DNA of 32,323 nt from Clostridia bacterium (GTDB lineage Bacteria; Bacillota; Clostridia; Oscillospirales; Acutalibacteraceae), in NCBI GenBank assembly GCA_017517665.1, contig JAFWYP010000005.1, forward strand, positions 1 to 32,323, given 5' to 3'. The position numbers were made by a program, and so were the translations under genes. This document shows positions 1 through 8,498 of the stretch, piece by piece (position 1 is the first letter of the stretch; each line of letters starts with the position of its first letter). Under the pieces are notes generated by a model, which searched no databases, had not been told where the DNA came from, and saw nothing but the letters and a program-made list of their open reading frames with translations.

Positions 1-18
1 GATCAAACTCTCTAAAAA
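1..18 (-). rRNA. 16S rRNA gene, extreme 5' end (partial)
   Basis: Read on the minus strand, the first bases of the window give AGAGTTTGATC, the universal start of bacterial 16S rRNA (the 27F primer site). Mature 16S usually begins about seven bases before this motif, so the gene start is placed near position 18. The rest of the gene lies beyond the left edge. A break exactly here fits an assembly collapsing at multicopy rRNA operons. Confidence 0.85.
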
Positions 19-216
19 TTTTATCTGAACACCCGAAGGTGTGCAAACCATTCTTAGAGCTTAATCGCTCGTGATGTCCTCTGACATCTTGTTTCTCGTT
101 TTTTTCGAGAATTACTGCTGTACTTGAAGTACATACTCAAATTAATCTTCAAGGGTTTTTTCTATCAATCGTTGTTTAATTTTCAAGGTGCGTCGCATCC
201 CCGTTCTTGCGGAGTG
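19..216 (-). other. rRNA operon leader (pre-16S)
   Basis: This is the untranslated leader between the rRNA promoter and 16S, with no open reading frame worth calling. On the minus strand positions 190-178 read CACCTTGAAAATT, which resembles the boxA antitermination element found in rRNA leaders of Firmicutes. Several short inverted repeats lie between here and the 16S start, as expected for the RNase III processing stem, whose other half would lie past the 16S gene. Confidence 0.55.
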
Positions 217-223
217 CTTGACT

Positions 224-252
224 AATATATCACAACGAAATCAGTTTGTCAA
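224..252 (-). promoter_or_regulatory. rRNA operon promoter
   Basis: On the minus strand TTGACA (252-247) is followed after exactly 17 bases by TATATT (229-224), close to the sigma-A consensus. It points toward the 16S start and sits about 210 bases upstream of it, a normal distance for an rRNA promoter. It is the only strong promoter between spoIIR and the 16S gene. Confidence 0.8.
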
Positions 253-342
253 CACTTTTTTCGCGAGATTTTCAGTGTATATTTCAACTGTGCCGAGTGT
301 TTCTTAAACTTGCCTTTTTACGACACAATATATTTATTGTAA

Positions 343-969
343 TTAATTTTTATATATTGATGTATGGTTAAGTTTTGCTTTTATTTCTTCAAAAATCTCT
401 ACAACTTTAAATCTTATTTCATATTTAACGGGACTGCTGATTATTTCCGCACCGTCTTTTCCGAGTATAATTTCCGTATCAGTTCTTTTCGTTGCGGCAG
501 GAAGGCACAAGGGCGGAAACATAACGCACCACCAGTTATGTCCCTCCCCTTTTCCGAGGATGACTTTCAAAGCAAGATATTCTCCTGCAGGCAAAGTAAA
601 ATTCTCATATTCACGGGTCGGGAAATATTCTTCTGTCAAAAACATATCGGCTTTATAATCAAAACCGTTTTCGGAAAGAACTTCATTTGCCTTGGCAATA
701 AGTTTGTCCTTTTCCTCTGCAAGGTATTCCGAGGCATTATCAGTGCTTACCGTACCTCCGAAAAGTTCACTTCCGCAGGAAAGCAGAGCATCTCTCACAA
801 GGAGTTTCACGGTCTGGTCTTCTTCGGTGTCAGAATTTGCAAGTATATGAAGTCTTATTACATTGCTTCTTATCTCCCTGCAATCCGCGCCGAAGCCGAT
901 TACCGAAAAAAATATCGAAAACACAAGTCCAATTGCCACGGAAATTTCAATCATCTGAATTTTTTTCAT
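343..969 (-). CDS. spoIIR: Stage II sporulation protein R (SpoIIR)
   Basis: The 208-residue product matches SpoIIR, the signal protein made in the forespore under sigma-F. It is secreted into the intermembrane space, where it triggers SpoIIGA to cleave pro-sigma-E in the mother cell. Visible marks are an N-terminal hydrophobic signal or anchor segment (residues about 5-25), the block IRLHILANSDTEEDQ and the signature GHNWWCVMFPPLC. The frame is open further upstream, but that extension would run about 160 bases into mreB and has no family resemblance. The ATG at 969 follows AAAGGACGG and gives the normal N-terminus. The gene lies downstream of mreB in the same direction and just upstream of the rRNA promoter. 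Only a weak AT-rich hairpin follows the stop codon. Confidence 0.9.
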   Translation of the reverse strand: MKKIQMIEISVAIGLVFSIFFSVIGFGADCREIRSNVIRLHILANSDTEEDQTVKLLVRDALLSCGSELFGGTVSTDNASEYLAEEKDKLIAKANEVLSENGFDYKADMFLTEEYFPTREYENFTLPAGEYLALKVILGKGEGHNWWCVMFPPLCLPAATKRTDTEIILGKDGAEIISSPVKYEIRFKVVEIFEEIKAKLNHTSIYKN

Positions 970-975
970 AAAAAT

Positions 976-1016
976 AAACCGTCCTTTTATGTTGTAACAA
1001 CATTCTTGGACGGTTT
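976..1016 (-). terminator. Hairpin between mreB and spoIIR that encloses the spoIIR ribosome site
   Basis: On the minus strand AAACCGTCC (1016-1008) pairs perfectly with GGACGGTTT (984-976). The loop holds a second perfect palindrome, TGTTG-TTA-CAACA (1002-990). The outer stem is followed by ATTTTT and then the spoIIR ATG at 969. The structure could terminate or attenuate transcription leaving mreB. Its right arm also contains the GGACGG ribosome site of spoIIR, so folding would hide it. Confidence 0.55.
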
Positions 1017-1024
1017 CTTTTATT

Positions 1025-2068
1025 TTATTCAGTCTGCAAATCAAGTCCGCCGATTTCATCGCGCGCTTTGAACACATAGCCGTTCTGGCTGAGAATATCA
1101 ATATGTGAAAGGGCTTCGCCCGTGCCGAGTGCAACGCAGTTGAGCGGAGAATCAGCAACGGTTGTTTTGACACCTGTTTTACGTTCAATCATTTCATCAA
1201 TACCGCGAAGCAATGCACCGCCGCCAGTCAGAAAGATTCCCGATTCGGCAATATCTGCCGAAAGCTCGGGTGGTGTGAGTTCAAGAACGGAGCGAACAGT
1301 TTCCGCAATTGTTTCAAGATGAGGTCTCATAGCAAGATATACTTCGGTTGAACTGACTTCAATGCTGACGGGCATATTAGTTATAAAATGCTTGCCCTTA
1401 ACCGTAAGACCGAGTTCAACGTCACGCAGATACGAGCATCCGATTTGTTTCTTAATAAACTCTCCGGTTTTATCGCCGATAACAACATCTCTTTCGCGCT
1501 TTATCTGCCGGACAATCGCTTCATCAAGTGCGTTGCCTGCAACCCTTATTGAACGGGAAATAGAAATGCATCCCATAGTTATAACAGCAATATCTGTTGT
1601 GCCGCCGCCGATATCAACTATCATAGTACCGACGGGTCTGTTGCTTCCGAGACCGGCACCGAGTGCCGCCGCAAGAGGCTCTTCAATAAGGCAGGCCTTT
1701 GCAGCACCTGCCGCAGTTACAATATCAAGAATTGTTCTTTTTTCAAGACTTGTTGCCATTGAAGGCACGCAAACAACCACATTGGGTTTGAAAATCATGT
1801 TTTTACAAATCTTTGAAAGAACATAGCGGAGAATATGTTTCGTGGCTGTGAAATCGGAAACAACTCCGTGCGACATAGGTTTCACTACTCGTATGGAATC
1901 AGGATTTTTACCTATCATATCCCACGCACGTTTACCAACACCGATGAGTTTTCCGCTATCCTTTTCATAAGCGGCAACACACGGCTCGGTCATGACTACA
2001 CCCTTACCCTCAACGAAAACAACAATGGATGTTGTTCCGAGGTCAATTCCTATATTTGCACCGAGCAT
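1025..2068 (-). CDS. mreB: MreB/Mbl-type rod-shape actin homologue
   Basis: The 347-residue protein is a bacterial actin homologue that forms membrane-associated filaments guiding lateral cell-wall synthesis. The actin-fold ATPase motifs are all visible: phosphate-1 loop GIDLGTTSIVVF near the N-terminus, phosphate-2 VDIGGGTTDIAV in the middle, and the adenosine motif TGGGALLRGI near the C-terminus. Its length is typical (335-345). It starts at an ATG preceded by GGCGGTGA, 13 bases after the comF stop, so it is probably in the same transcript. The usual mreC and mreD partners are absent, so this may be an Mbl- or MreBH-like paralogue; sequence inspection does not separate the two. Confidence 0.88.
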   Translation of the reverse strand: MLGANIGIDLGTTSIVVFVEGKGVVMTEPCVAAYEKDSGKLIGVGKRAWDMIGKNPDSIRVVKPMSHGVVSDFTATKHILRYVLSKICKNMIFKPNVVVCVPSMATSLEKRTILDIVTAAGAAKACLIEEPLAAALGAGLGSNRPVGTMIVDIGGGTTDIAVITMGCISISRSIRVAGNALDEAIVRQIKRERDVVIGDKTGEFIKKQIGCSYLRDVELGLTVKGKHFITNMPVSIEVSSTEVYLAMRPHLETIAETVRSVLELTPPELSADIAESGIFLTGGGALLRGIDEMIERKTGVKTTVADSPLNCVALGTGEALSHIDILSQNGYVFKARDEIGGLDLQTE

Positions 2069-2081
2069 GTTTTCACCGCCT

Positions 2082-2798
2082 TTATTCTTTATTTGTTTTC
2101 ATTTTACGTTTTGTCACCGCAAGAGTTATGCAGTGAATTTCCTTTGCACCGTATAGCCAAAGCATTTTGGCACATTCGTTAAGGGTTTCACCCGAAGTCA
2201 GAATATCGTCACAGAGAAGAATTGTTTTACCCTCAACATCAGACGGATTGGTTACATCAAACACTCCCGTCAGATTTCCTTTACGAAGATAATACTTTAT
2301 TTCATGCTGAATTTTGGTATTATAAATTTTTGATAAAACATCCGCCTTATGCTCTATTCCGAGGTGTTCGGATATCCCTTTTGCAAGATAAAAGCATTGA
2401 TTATATCCGCGCTTTTTTCTGCTTTTACGGGTCATAGGCACTTCGGTTATAAAATCAAAATTTATATTACCGAGCCGTTCCTTCACGGTTTCGGACATTT
2501 CAAGAGAATACGCTTCATAATTTCTGAAACCGTTTCTGAATTTGAAAATGTGAACTCCGTGCCTTATACATCCCTCGTAATAAAACGGTGCGGCAACGGA
2601 ATCATAATAGTTTCCCGAGCCTTTGCACATACATTCATCTTTTCCACGTGCGCATTTACGGCAGATAACACCGTCTATTCTGGGCAGTTCTTTTTCACAA
2701 TCAACACACATCATGCGCGAGGAATCAATTGTTTTACCGCAGCACGCACATCTTCTCGGGAAGATTGAAAGAATTAATGTTTCAAACCACTTGTTCAA
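2082..2798 (-). CDS. comF: ComF family phosphoribosyltransferase-like protein
   Basis: The 238-residue protein has the ComFC/GntX layout. An N-terminal cysteine-rich zinc-binding region (C17, C19/C20, C31-C34, C46-C49, C56/C58) precedes a type I phosphoribosyltransferase domain with the PRPP loop LLCDDILTSGET near residue 200. ComFC is needed for DNA uptake in naturally competent bacteria, but family members also occur in species not known to be competent. The start codon is TTG, and its bases overlap the recD2 stop (TTGA), which implies translational coupling. A GGTGAAG ribosome site lies inside the recD2 end. Pairing with recD2 suggests a role in processing incoming or damaged DNA, though this is inference. 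Confidence 0.82.
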   Translation of the reverse strand: MNKWFETLILSIFPRRCACCGKTIDSSRMMCVDCEKELPRIDGVICRKCARGKDECMCKGSGNYYDSVAAPFYYEGCIRHGVHIFKFRNGFRNYEAYSLEMSETVKERLGNINFDFITEVPMTRKSRKKRGYNQCFYLAKGISEHLGIEHKADVLSKIYNTKIQHEIKYYLRKGNLTGVFDVTNPSDVEGKTILLCDDILTSGETLNECAKMLWLYGAKEIHCITLAVTKRKMKTNKE

Positions 2799-5005
2799 TT
2801 TTCTTCACCAAGCATTATAAAACTTTTGAGTGCGGAATAACGTTTAGCCTTGCTGTTATTGTTCACCATTTTTTCAACCGTATTTCTTGAGCTGACAAGA
2901 ATCATCAGTTTTTTTGCGCGGGTAACCGCCGTATAAAGCAGATTTCTGTAAGCAAGCTGCTCAACTACGCCCGTCACGGGCATCACAACCGCTTCAAACT
3001 CATTTCCCTGACTTTTATGAACGGTAACTGCATAAGCGTGTTCAAGCTCTGTACTGCCTTCAAAAGGATATTCGGCTGTTTTATCATCAAAACGAATAAA
3101 CAATGTGTGTCCGACTTCATCAATCTTATCAAGAATTCCGATATCGCCGTTAAAAACGCCGAGACCGTCTTTATCAGCTGTTGACCAAGGGATGTTGTAA
3201 TTGTTTTTAATCTGCATAAGCTTGTCACCCTCACGGAATATGCGCTGACCGAAAGCGTGCTCACGCTTATGCTTTGCAGGAGGATTAATCGCTGCCTGCA
3301 AATATTTATTGAGATTAACGGTTCCCGCCTCGCCTTTTCTCGACGGACAAAGAACCTGAATGTCCTCTGTGGGAGAATATTTATAAGCATTCGGAAGCCT
3401 TGTTGAGCAAAGCTCTGTTACCGTTTTTGCCGCAGAGAAAGGCTGAATTCTTTCCATAAAGAAAAAGTCCTTATCCGTTCTGCTTATCTCGGGAAATTCG
3501 CCGCGAACGATTTTATGGGCATTGGTAACAATAAGACTTTCCATCGCCTGACGGAAAACCTCTTTCAGCTCAACAACGGGAAGAGCCTTTGAGTTAATCA
3601 TATCATGAAGAACATTTCCCGCACCAACGGGAGGAAGCTGGTCGGAGTCACCGACCATGACAAGTCTGCAGCCGATGGGGAGTGCATCAAGCAAACTTGA
3701 AAAAAGAACGATATCCACCATCGAAAGCTCGTCAATAATAACCGCGCCCACATTCAGAGGATTGCGTTTGTTGCGCTGAAATACGGGTCTGTCGTTTCTG
3801 TCCCACTCAACCTCGAGTAAACGGTGAATCGTCTGGGCTTCTCTGCCCGTAAGTTCACTCATCCTCTTTGCGGCTCTGCCTGTCGGTGCAGCGAGAGCAA
3901 CCTCAAGCCCTTGCTTTTCAAAGACTTTAAGTATACCGCGCAGGGTTGTTGTTTTGCCCGTACCCGGTCCGCCGGTAAGAATCAGGATTCCTCTTTCAAC
4001 GGCAAGCTTTATCGCAAGACGCTGCATATCGTTATAAAGAACACCGCCGATAAGTTCGGCATGATTTATCTGTTCATCAATATTATCAAGACATTTCGGA
4101 GCAAACCGTTTCATGAAAAGAACGGTGTTTGCCGCTTTTTTCTCGGCATCGTAAATCTCGGGAAGAAATATGAATTCTCTGCCGTAAATAACATCCGAAA
4201 CAAGCTGTTTTTGTTCAACAAGCTTATCAAGCTGAATTTCCGTTTCATCCTGCCCGCAGCCAAGAAGAGATATGCAAGGCGGAAGAAGCTTTTCACGGGG
4301 AAGGCAGGTGTGACCGTTATAAAGGTTATGCCTTACAACATAAAGAATTCCCGCCGCAATTCTGTATTCATCGGCAGGCAGCACAGGAAGCCTCTGTGCG
4401 ATATTGCACGCCTTTTCAAATGTTATTCCTATTCCCTCGGAGCAAAGAAGATAAGGATTTCTTTCAACGGTTTCAACCGACCTCGGACCGAATATTTTAA
4501 AAACCTTAAGGCATTCGGAAGTTGTCATGCCGTATTTTTCGAGAGAAATAAGTGCTTCTCTTTCTGCGGCGCGTTTTCTGAACTCATCGGAAATTTCCTT
4601 TGCTCTTTCTCGGGAAATACCCTTGATTTCCGATAGTCGGTTCGGTGCATTTTCAATTATGTTAAAAGTTTCGTCACCGAATCTCTCAACAATTTTTTGC
4701 GCTGTTTTTTCTCTTATTCCCTTGATTATACCGGAAGAAAGATATGAAAGCATTTCGGCGGCGGTTTCTGGCATTTCACGGACACAGCCTTCTATTTTCA
4801 GCTGTTTTCCGAATGTTGGATGAACCGACCATTTACCCGTAAAAGTTACTCTTTCGCCGCAATAAAGGTCGCCTATGTTACCCGTAGCAGTAAAAAGCTC
4901 ACCGTCACTTGAAAACTCAAGAACAGTGTAGCCGTTTTCACTATTTTGGTATGTTATGTATTCCACAACACCCGTTACAGTAACAAATTCTTCCATATCA
5001 TCCAT
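2795..5005 (-). CDS. recD2: RecD2-type SF1B DNA helicase
   Basis: This 736-residue protein is the RecD2 form of RecD found in bacteria without a RecBCD partner role, a 5'-3' helicase linked to DNA repair. In order it shows an N-terminal OB-like domain (about 5-75), helix-hairpin-helix repeats (about 80-200), Walker A GGPGTGKT (345-352), Walker B DELSMVD (425-431), the VGDSDQLPPV motif (451-460), and the C-terminal SF1B motif TVHKSQGNEF. Length and order match the family. No good ribosome site precedes the ATG at 5005 or the alternative ATG at 4996. The gene starts only about 34 bases after the end of rnpB, with no clear promoter between. Confidence 0.92.
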   Translation of the reverse strand: MDDMEEFVTVTGVVEYITYQNSENGYTVLEFSSDGELFTATGNIGDLYCGERVTFTGKWSVHPTFGKQLKIEGCVREMPETAAEMLSYLSSGIIKGIREKTAQKIVERFGDETFNIIENAPNRLSEIKGISRERAKEISDEFRKRAAEREALISLEKYGMTTSECLKVFKIFGPRSVETVERNPYLLCSEGIGITFEKACNIAQRLPVLPADEYRIAAGILYVVRHNLYNGHTCLPREKLLPPCISLLGCGQDETEIQLDKLVEQKQLVSDVIYGREFIFLPEIYDAEKKAANTVLFMKRFAPKCLDNIDEQINHAELIGGVLYNDMQRLAIKLAVERGILILTGGPGTGKTTTLRGILKVFEKQGLEVALAAPTGRAAKRMSELTGREAQTIHRLLEVEWDRNDRPVFQRNKRNPLNVGAVIIDELSMVDIVLFSSLLDALPIGCRLVMVGDSDQLPPVGAGNVLHDMINSKALPVVELKEVFRQAMESLIVTNAHKIVRGEFPEISRTDKDFFFMERIQPFSAAKTVTELCSTRLPNAYKYSPTEDIQVLCPSRKGEAGTVNLNKYLQAAINPPAKHKREHAFGQRIFREGDKLMQIKNNYNIPWSTADKDGLGVFNGDIGILDKIDEVGHTLFIRFDDKTAEYPFEGSTELEHAYAVTVHKSQGNEFEAVVMPVTGVVEQLAYRNLLYTAVTRAKKLMILVSSRNTVEKMVNNNSKAKRYSALKSFIMLGEEN

Positions 5006-5039
5006 TTTATTTTAAATTGGTGTATACAAATTTAAATGT

Positions 5040-5390
5040 GCCGAGTGAATCTGTAAGCCGAGTTCTGTCATTTAAGGCAATCATCTGTCTACGCCGTACA
5101 TTGCTGCACGGCTTTAGCCACCCTTCGGAGTATCGCCGAGCAAGCGACGGAAATAAATCCTCCTCCAATCGGTGTTGCTTCGGATAGGGTTTGCAGGGCC
5201 GTGCGGTTCCCCGCACGCCGGTGAGCTCTTACCTCGCCTTTCCACCCTTACCTGCATAAACAGGCGGTATATCTCTGTTGCACTTTCCCTAAGGTCACCC
5301 TCGGCGGCCGTTAGCCGTTATCCTGCTCTGTGAAGCTCGGACTTTCCTCACGCGACTTAAAGTCGCCCGCGACTGCCCAATTCACTCAGC
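5040..5390 (-). ncRNA. rnpB: RNase P RNA, class A
   Basis: Read on the minus strand, this stretch contains the hallmark conserved RNase P blocks: GAGGAAAGTCCGAGCTTC near the 5' end, ACAGAACTCGGCTTA near the 3' end, and a P1 helix formed by the two ends (GCTGAGTGAAT near 5390 and GATTCACTCGGC near 5040). RNase P RNA is the catalytic subunit that trims the 5' leader from tRNA precursors. Length (about 350) and layout fit the ancestral class A type rather than the Bacillus class B type. Ends are approximate to a few bases. Short open frames inside it are not genes. Confidence 0.93.
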
Positions 5391-5403
5391 ACATACATTA
5401 TTT

Positions 5404-5432
5404 ATTTTAAATCACCTTTAGTTAAAAGTCAA
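5404..5432 (-). promoter_or_regulatory. rnpB promoter
   Basis: On the minus strand TTGACT (5432-5427) and TAAAAT (5409-5404) are separated by 17 bases, ending 13 bases before the RNase P RNA start. Because little space and no strong terminator separate rnpB from recD2, this promoter may also supply recD2, comF and mreB. Confidence 0.65.
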
Positions 5433-5473
5433 ACAAAATATATAATTGTTTAAAATAATTTACAATTAGACTA

Positions 5474-5502
5474 TTGTATATCAGTAAAACTTGCGTTAAA
5501 AT
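5474..5502 (+). promoter_or_regulatory. Promoter of the LCP-GNAT operon
   Basis: TTGTAT (5474-5479) and TAAAAT (5497-5502) have a 17-base spacer and lie about 30 bases upstream of the coding start, leaving a short leader with AAAGGA before the ATG. This fires away from the rnpB promoter. Confidence 0.55.
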
Positions 5503-5533
5503 GTTGAATATAAATATATGAAAGGAAAACTAA

Positions 5534-6583
5534 ATGGAAGATATTTATATTTCAAAGAAGAAAAGGCAATCCGACGAGATTGATTTTGTGTTTTTGGATG
5601 AGCCTTCTTCCCCGATACCCGAGCCTCCCGAAGAAGAAAAGCCGAGAAAAAAGAAAAAACACCGTTTTCTGAAATTTATTGCAACCTTGCTTGTTGTTGC
5701 ATTTGTTTTTTCTTCTGTATTCATTTTTGTTTTCGCTGCTATGTCCGGATACACAAGAAGCGACCTTGAAGCAAACAAATACATTTCTTCACTTGAACTA
5801 AAAAGCAGTCCGTTGGTTTCAAACATACTTCTTCTCGGTGTTGACGGAAAAGCCGAGTCATCATCGCGCTCAGATTCAATGATACTCGTTTCCGTTGACT
5901 TTGCACATATGAAAATTAAACTCACATCTTTTCTGCGTGACAGTTGGGTAGAAATACCGTCAAAGGGTAAAAAAGCAAAACTGAATTCGGCTTGCTCATC
6001 GGGTGGTCCGCAGCTTGTTGTTGATACCATTGAATATAACTTCGGTGTGGATATAGACCACTATGTTATGGTTGACTTTGATATGTTCACGCAGATAATA
6101 GATTCTCTCGGCGGTGTTACGGTTGAGGTTACGGAAAAAGAAGCGAAATTTATCAACAGCACCACAAGACAAAAGGTTGAAAGCGGTGAAAACGTAACTC
6201 TTAACGGCGAAGAAGCGCTTGTTTATTGCAGAATAAGAAAGCTTGATTCCGATTATATGAGAACATACAGGCAGAGAAAGGTTATTTCCGCTTTGATAAA
6301 TCAGGCGAAAAAAGTGGGAGTTTCCGCACTTATAGAAACAATGAACAATGTTTTTCCGCTTATTCAGACGGATATGTCTGCATTTGAAATTACAGGTCTT
6401 GCGTACAAAGCAGGCGCAGGTGTTCTCGCATTTGACATTGAGTCAAACCGCGTTCCGATTGATGAGCATATGAAGGTCGGAACAAAAAACGGTCAGTGGG
6501 TTGAAATTGTTGACATTGATGCCGCAAGAGAATATTTGCGCGATTACATTTACACAAACAAAATAAAGATTGAGGAAGATTAA
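5534..6583 (+). CDS. LytR-CpsA-Psr (LCP) family cell-wall ligase
   Basis: The 349-residue protein has a charged cytoplasmic N-terminus with a run of basic residues (36-43), one membrane helix (about 45-70) and an extracellular LCP domain (about 95-245). Family landmarks include LLLGVDGK, the RSDSMILVSVD segment that carries a conserved Arg-Asp pair, the SFLRDSWVEIP block, and the RIRKLDSDYMRTYRQRKVI segment with the conserved arginines that hold the lipid pyrophosphate. LCP enzymes transfer glycopolymers such as teichoic acids or capsule from a lipid carrier onto peptidoglycan. The GNAT gene follows with no gap, so the two are cotranscribed. Which polymer is attached cannot be told from sequence. 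Confidence 0.88.
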   Translation: MEDIYISKKKRQSDEIDFVFLDEPSSPIPEPPEEEKPRKKKKHRFLKFIATLLVVAFVFSSVFIFVFAAMSGYTRSDLEANKYISSLELKSSPLVSNILLLGVDGKAESSSRSDSMILVSVDFAHMKIKLTSFLRDSWVEIPSKGKKAKLNSACSSGGPQLVVDTIEYNFGVDIDHYVMVDFDMFTQIIDSLGGVTVEVTEKEAKFINSTTRQKVESGENVTLNGEEALVYCRIRKLDSDYMRTYRQRKVISALINQAKKVGVSALIETMNNVFPLIQTDMSAFEITGLAYKAGAGVLAFDIESNRVPIDEHMKVGTKNGQWVEIVDIDAAREYLRDYIYTNKIKIEED

Positions 6584-7039
6584 ATGAAAATCAGTTTCAG
6601 AAAATTTGAAGAAAAAGACAGAGATGTTTTCTTCTCCATGGTCAAAAAATTCTATGCACCCCCTGCCGTGCTTCATTTCCCGTCGGACGAAGTGATGATG
6701 TCAAGCTTTGATGCTTCACTTGAAATTCCCGAGCTTGTCAAAGGATATATTTTTGAATGCGACGGAAAGGTGTCGGGGTATGCTGTTGTTTCCATGAAGT
6801 TTGAAACGGAAGTCGGTGGAATGGCTGCATGGATTGAAGAGCTTTTTGTTGAAGAAGACTACCGTTCAAAAGGAATCGGAAGCAATTTCATTGAGCATCT
6901 TAAAGAAGAACTTTCAGGAAAAATCAAACGAATACGTCTTGAAGTCGGCGATGAAAACGACGGCGCCAAGCAACTCTATAAGCGGCTTGGCTTTGAGATG
7001 CTTGATTACCGTCAGATGATTATTGATAAAGAATTTTAA
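6584..7039 (+). CDS. GNAT family N-acetyltransferase
   Basis: The 151-residue protein is a single GNAT domain. The acetyl-CoA pyrophosphate loop is visible as RSKGIGS (94-100), followed by the usual helix, and the C-terminal LYKRLGFEMLDYRQM segment closes the fold. It would move an acetyl group from acetyl-CoA to an amine, but the substrate (small molecule, peptide or protein N-terminus) cannot be inferred. The ATG abuts the TAA of the LCP gene, so translation is probably coupled; no separate promoter is seen. Confidence 0.82.
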   Translation: MKISFRKFEEKDRDVFFSMVKKFYAPPAVLHFPSDEVMMSSFDASLEIPELVKGYIFECDGKVSGYAVVSMKFETEVGGMAAWIEELFVEEDYRSKGIGSNFIEHLKEELSGKIKRIRLEVGDENDGAKQLYKRLGFEMLDYRQMIIDKEF

Positions 7040-7051
7040 AGGAGAATACAT

Positions 7052-8454
7052 ATGAAAAAGTATTATCCGTTATACTTTCATTTATCTTTTTCTTCCCGTC
7101 ATATCTTTTCAGCTTTCTGCCCAAAAACACTGACACGGATTTCAGATTTGAAAGCGGATATTCGGACGGAAAAGTTATGGTCTGCAACGAGTATGCCGCA
7201 GTTGAAACAAGCGGAGAATTCAGAAAAGGAAGCTCTCTTTTCTATGATTTCGGAGAACTGAAAAAGGATTGTTTCAACTACTTCGGAATAAAATACAGCA
7301 CTGATTCATATGCGAGAGGTGTAATCACATACACCAAAAGCAGCGAAAAATACTTCGAGGATTTCTTTCTTGAACCGAGCGAAAACGGCAGTTTTTATTC
7401 ATTTATCGACAGTATACTCGATAAACGCAAATCAAGCAGATTTTGTTCGGTTTCTTTTGAACCGCTGAACAAAGAAACAGGCAGTTTCACACTTTCGGGC
7501 ATAGGTCTTTTTAACCGTGAAATTTCTGACAGAGAAGTTTATATTCAGAATGATGAGTACATGCTCGGAATTGACCTTCTCTGGGGCGGCGCACTCAGTT
7601 ATCTTGAGGACCTCAATTCAAATGTTGAAGCAGTTAAGGTTGACGGCAGAATTTTTGTTGATTCAAAAACATCGGAAAGGTATAACACAAAATCGGTCAA
7701 TAATAATGCCAATCTTATAAACAGATATGAACCCGGCCGACTTGTTCAGCAATCTTATTATGGCATTTTCAAAGACGGTTACGAATCCGGCGAATTTATG
7801 GGAAACACATAGAACTACAATCCCGTTCAGGGCGGTAATCAGTTCGGCGATGCAAGCAAAATCGTTGATATCATTGCATCGGAAAACTCACTTTATGTTA
7901 AGTGCCGTCCTCTTGACTGGGCAAAATCTGCCGAAGATATAACACCGTCCTATATGGAAGCAACCTACACTTTCAAAAACGGTCTTGTTGATGTTTCGTG
8001 CAGATTTGTTGACTTCTACGGTTGCAAAAGCGAAAGCACAACTCAGGAAATGCCTGCCTTCTATTGCATAGAGCCTTTTAACAGATTTGTATACTACGGC
8101 GGCAGTTCTCCATGGACAAACGACCCGAATCTTTCATACGAAAACAAGCTGATTTTCTGGCCCGATGCGGGATATCCCAATTTCAACTCAACCGAAAACC
8201 GGGCAGCATTCATCGGAGAATATGATGACAGCTTCGGCATCGGAATTTATGTTCCGAGTGAACCCGCATTTCTTGCAGGTGTATACTAGAGAGAAAAAAC
8301 GCAGAACACCGACCCGTCAAAAGACAGAAAAACATCATATATCGCAGCAGTTGAAACAATGGAATTTGCAAGCTTCAAGCCGGTTGAATATACTTACGGC
8401 ATTTCAACGAGAACGGTTACAGAAATGAGAAATGCATTTTCAACAGTAAAATAA
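7052..8454 (+). pseudogene. Broken secreted protein gene of unknown function
   Basis: A ribosome site (AAAGGAG) and an ATG at 7052 open a frame that is wrong after the third codon. Adding one A to the five-A run at 7055-7059 gives MKKVLSVILSFIFFFPSYLF, a textbook signal peptide, and the frame then continues to the TAA at 8452-8454 (467 residues). It is interrupted only by two TAG codons, at 7810-7812 and 8287-8289, while clear protein sequence continues after each (for example NYNPVQGGNQFGD, then TSYIAAVETMEFASFKPVEY). I do not recognise the family with confidence. The sequence is rich in aromatic and beta-strand-forming residues, which suggests a secreted glycan-related beta-sandwich protein, but that is inference. 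It is most likely a young pseudogene. A terminator follows. Confidence 0.72.
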
Positions 8455-8466
8455 GCACAAAAATTC

Positions 8467-8498
8467 GCCGCAGAAATGCTCTGCGGCAATAATTTTTT
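8467..8498. terminator. Bidirectional terminator between the broken secreted gene and xylB
   Basis: GCCGCAGA (8467-8474) pairs perfectly with TCTGCGGC (8480-8487) around a five-base loop. On the plus strand AATAATTTTTT follows. On the minus strand the stem is followed by GAATTTTTG, so it can also end the xylB transcript. Confidence 0.8.

Noticed and set aside
970-1188. Longer form of the spoIIR gene starting inside mreB
   Set aside because: The extra 73 residues overlap mreB, have no signal-peptide character and precede a well-placed ATG with a ribosome site and family-typical N-terminus.
3824-4636. A 270-codon open frame on the plus strand
   Set aside because: Antisense to recD2, with no ribosome site and no recognisable domain.
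5007-5216. A 69-codon frame on the minus strand
   Set aside because: It lies within the RNase P RNA gene.
7810-8289. TAG read as an amino acid (pyrrolysine or suppressor tRNA)
   Set aside because: The same gene also has a frameshift, an intact gene here ends in TAG, and no supporting machinery is visible; kept only as a remote alternative.
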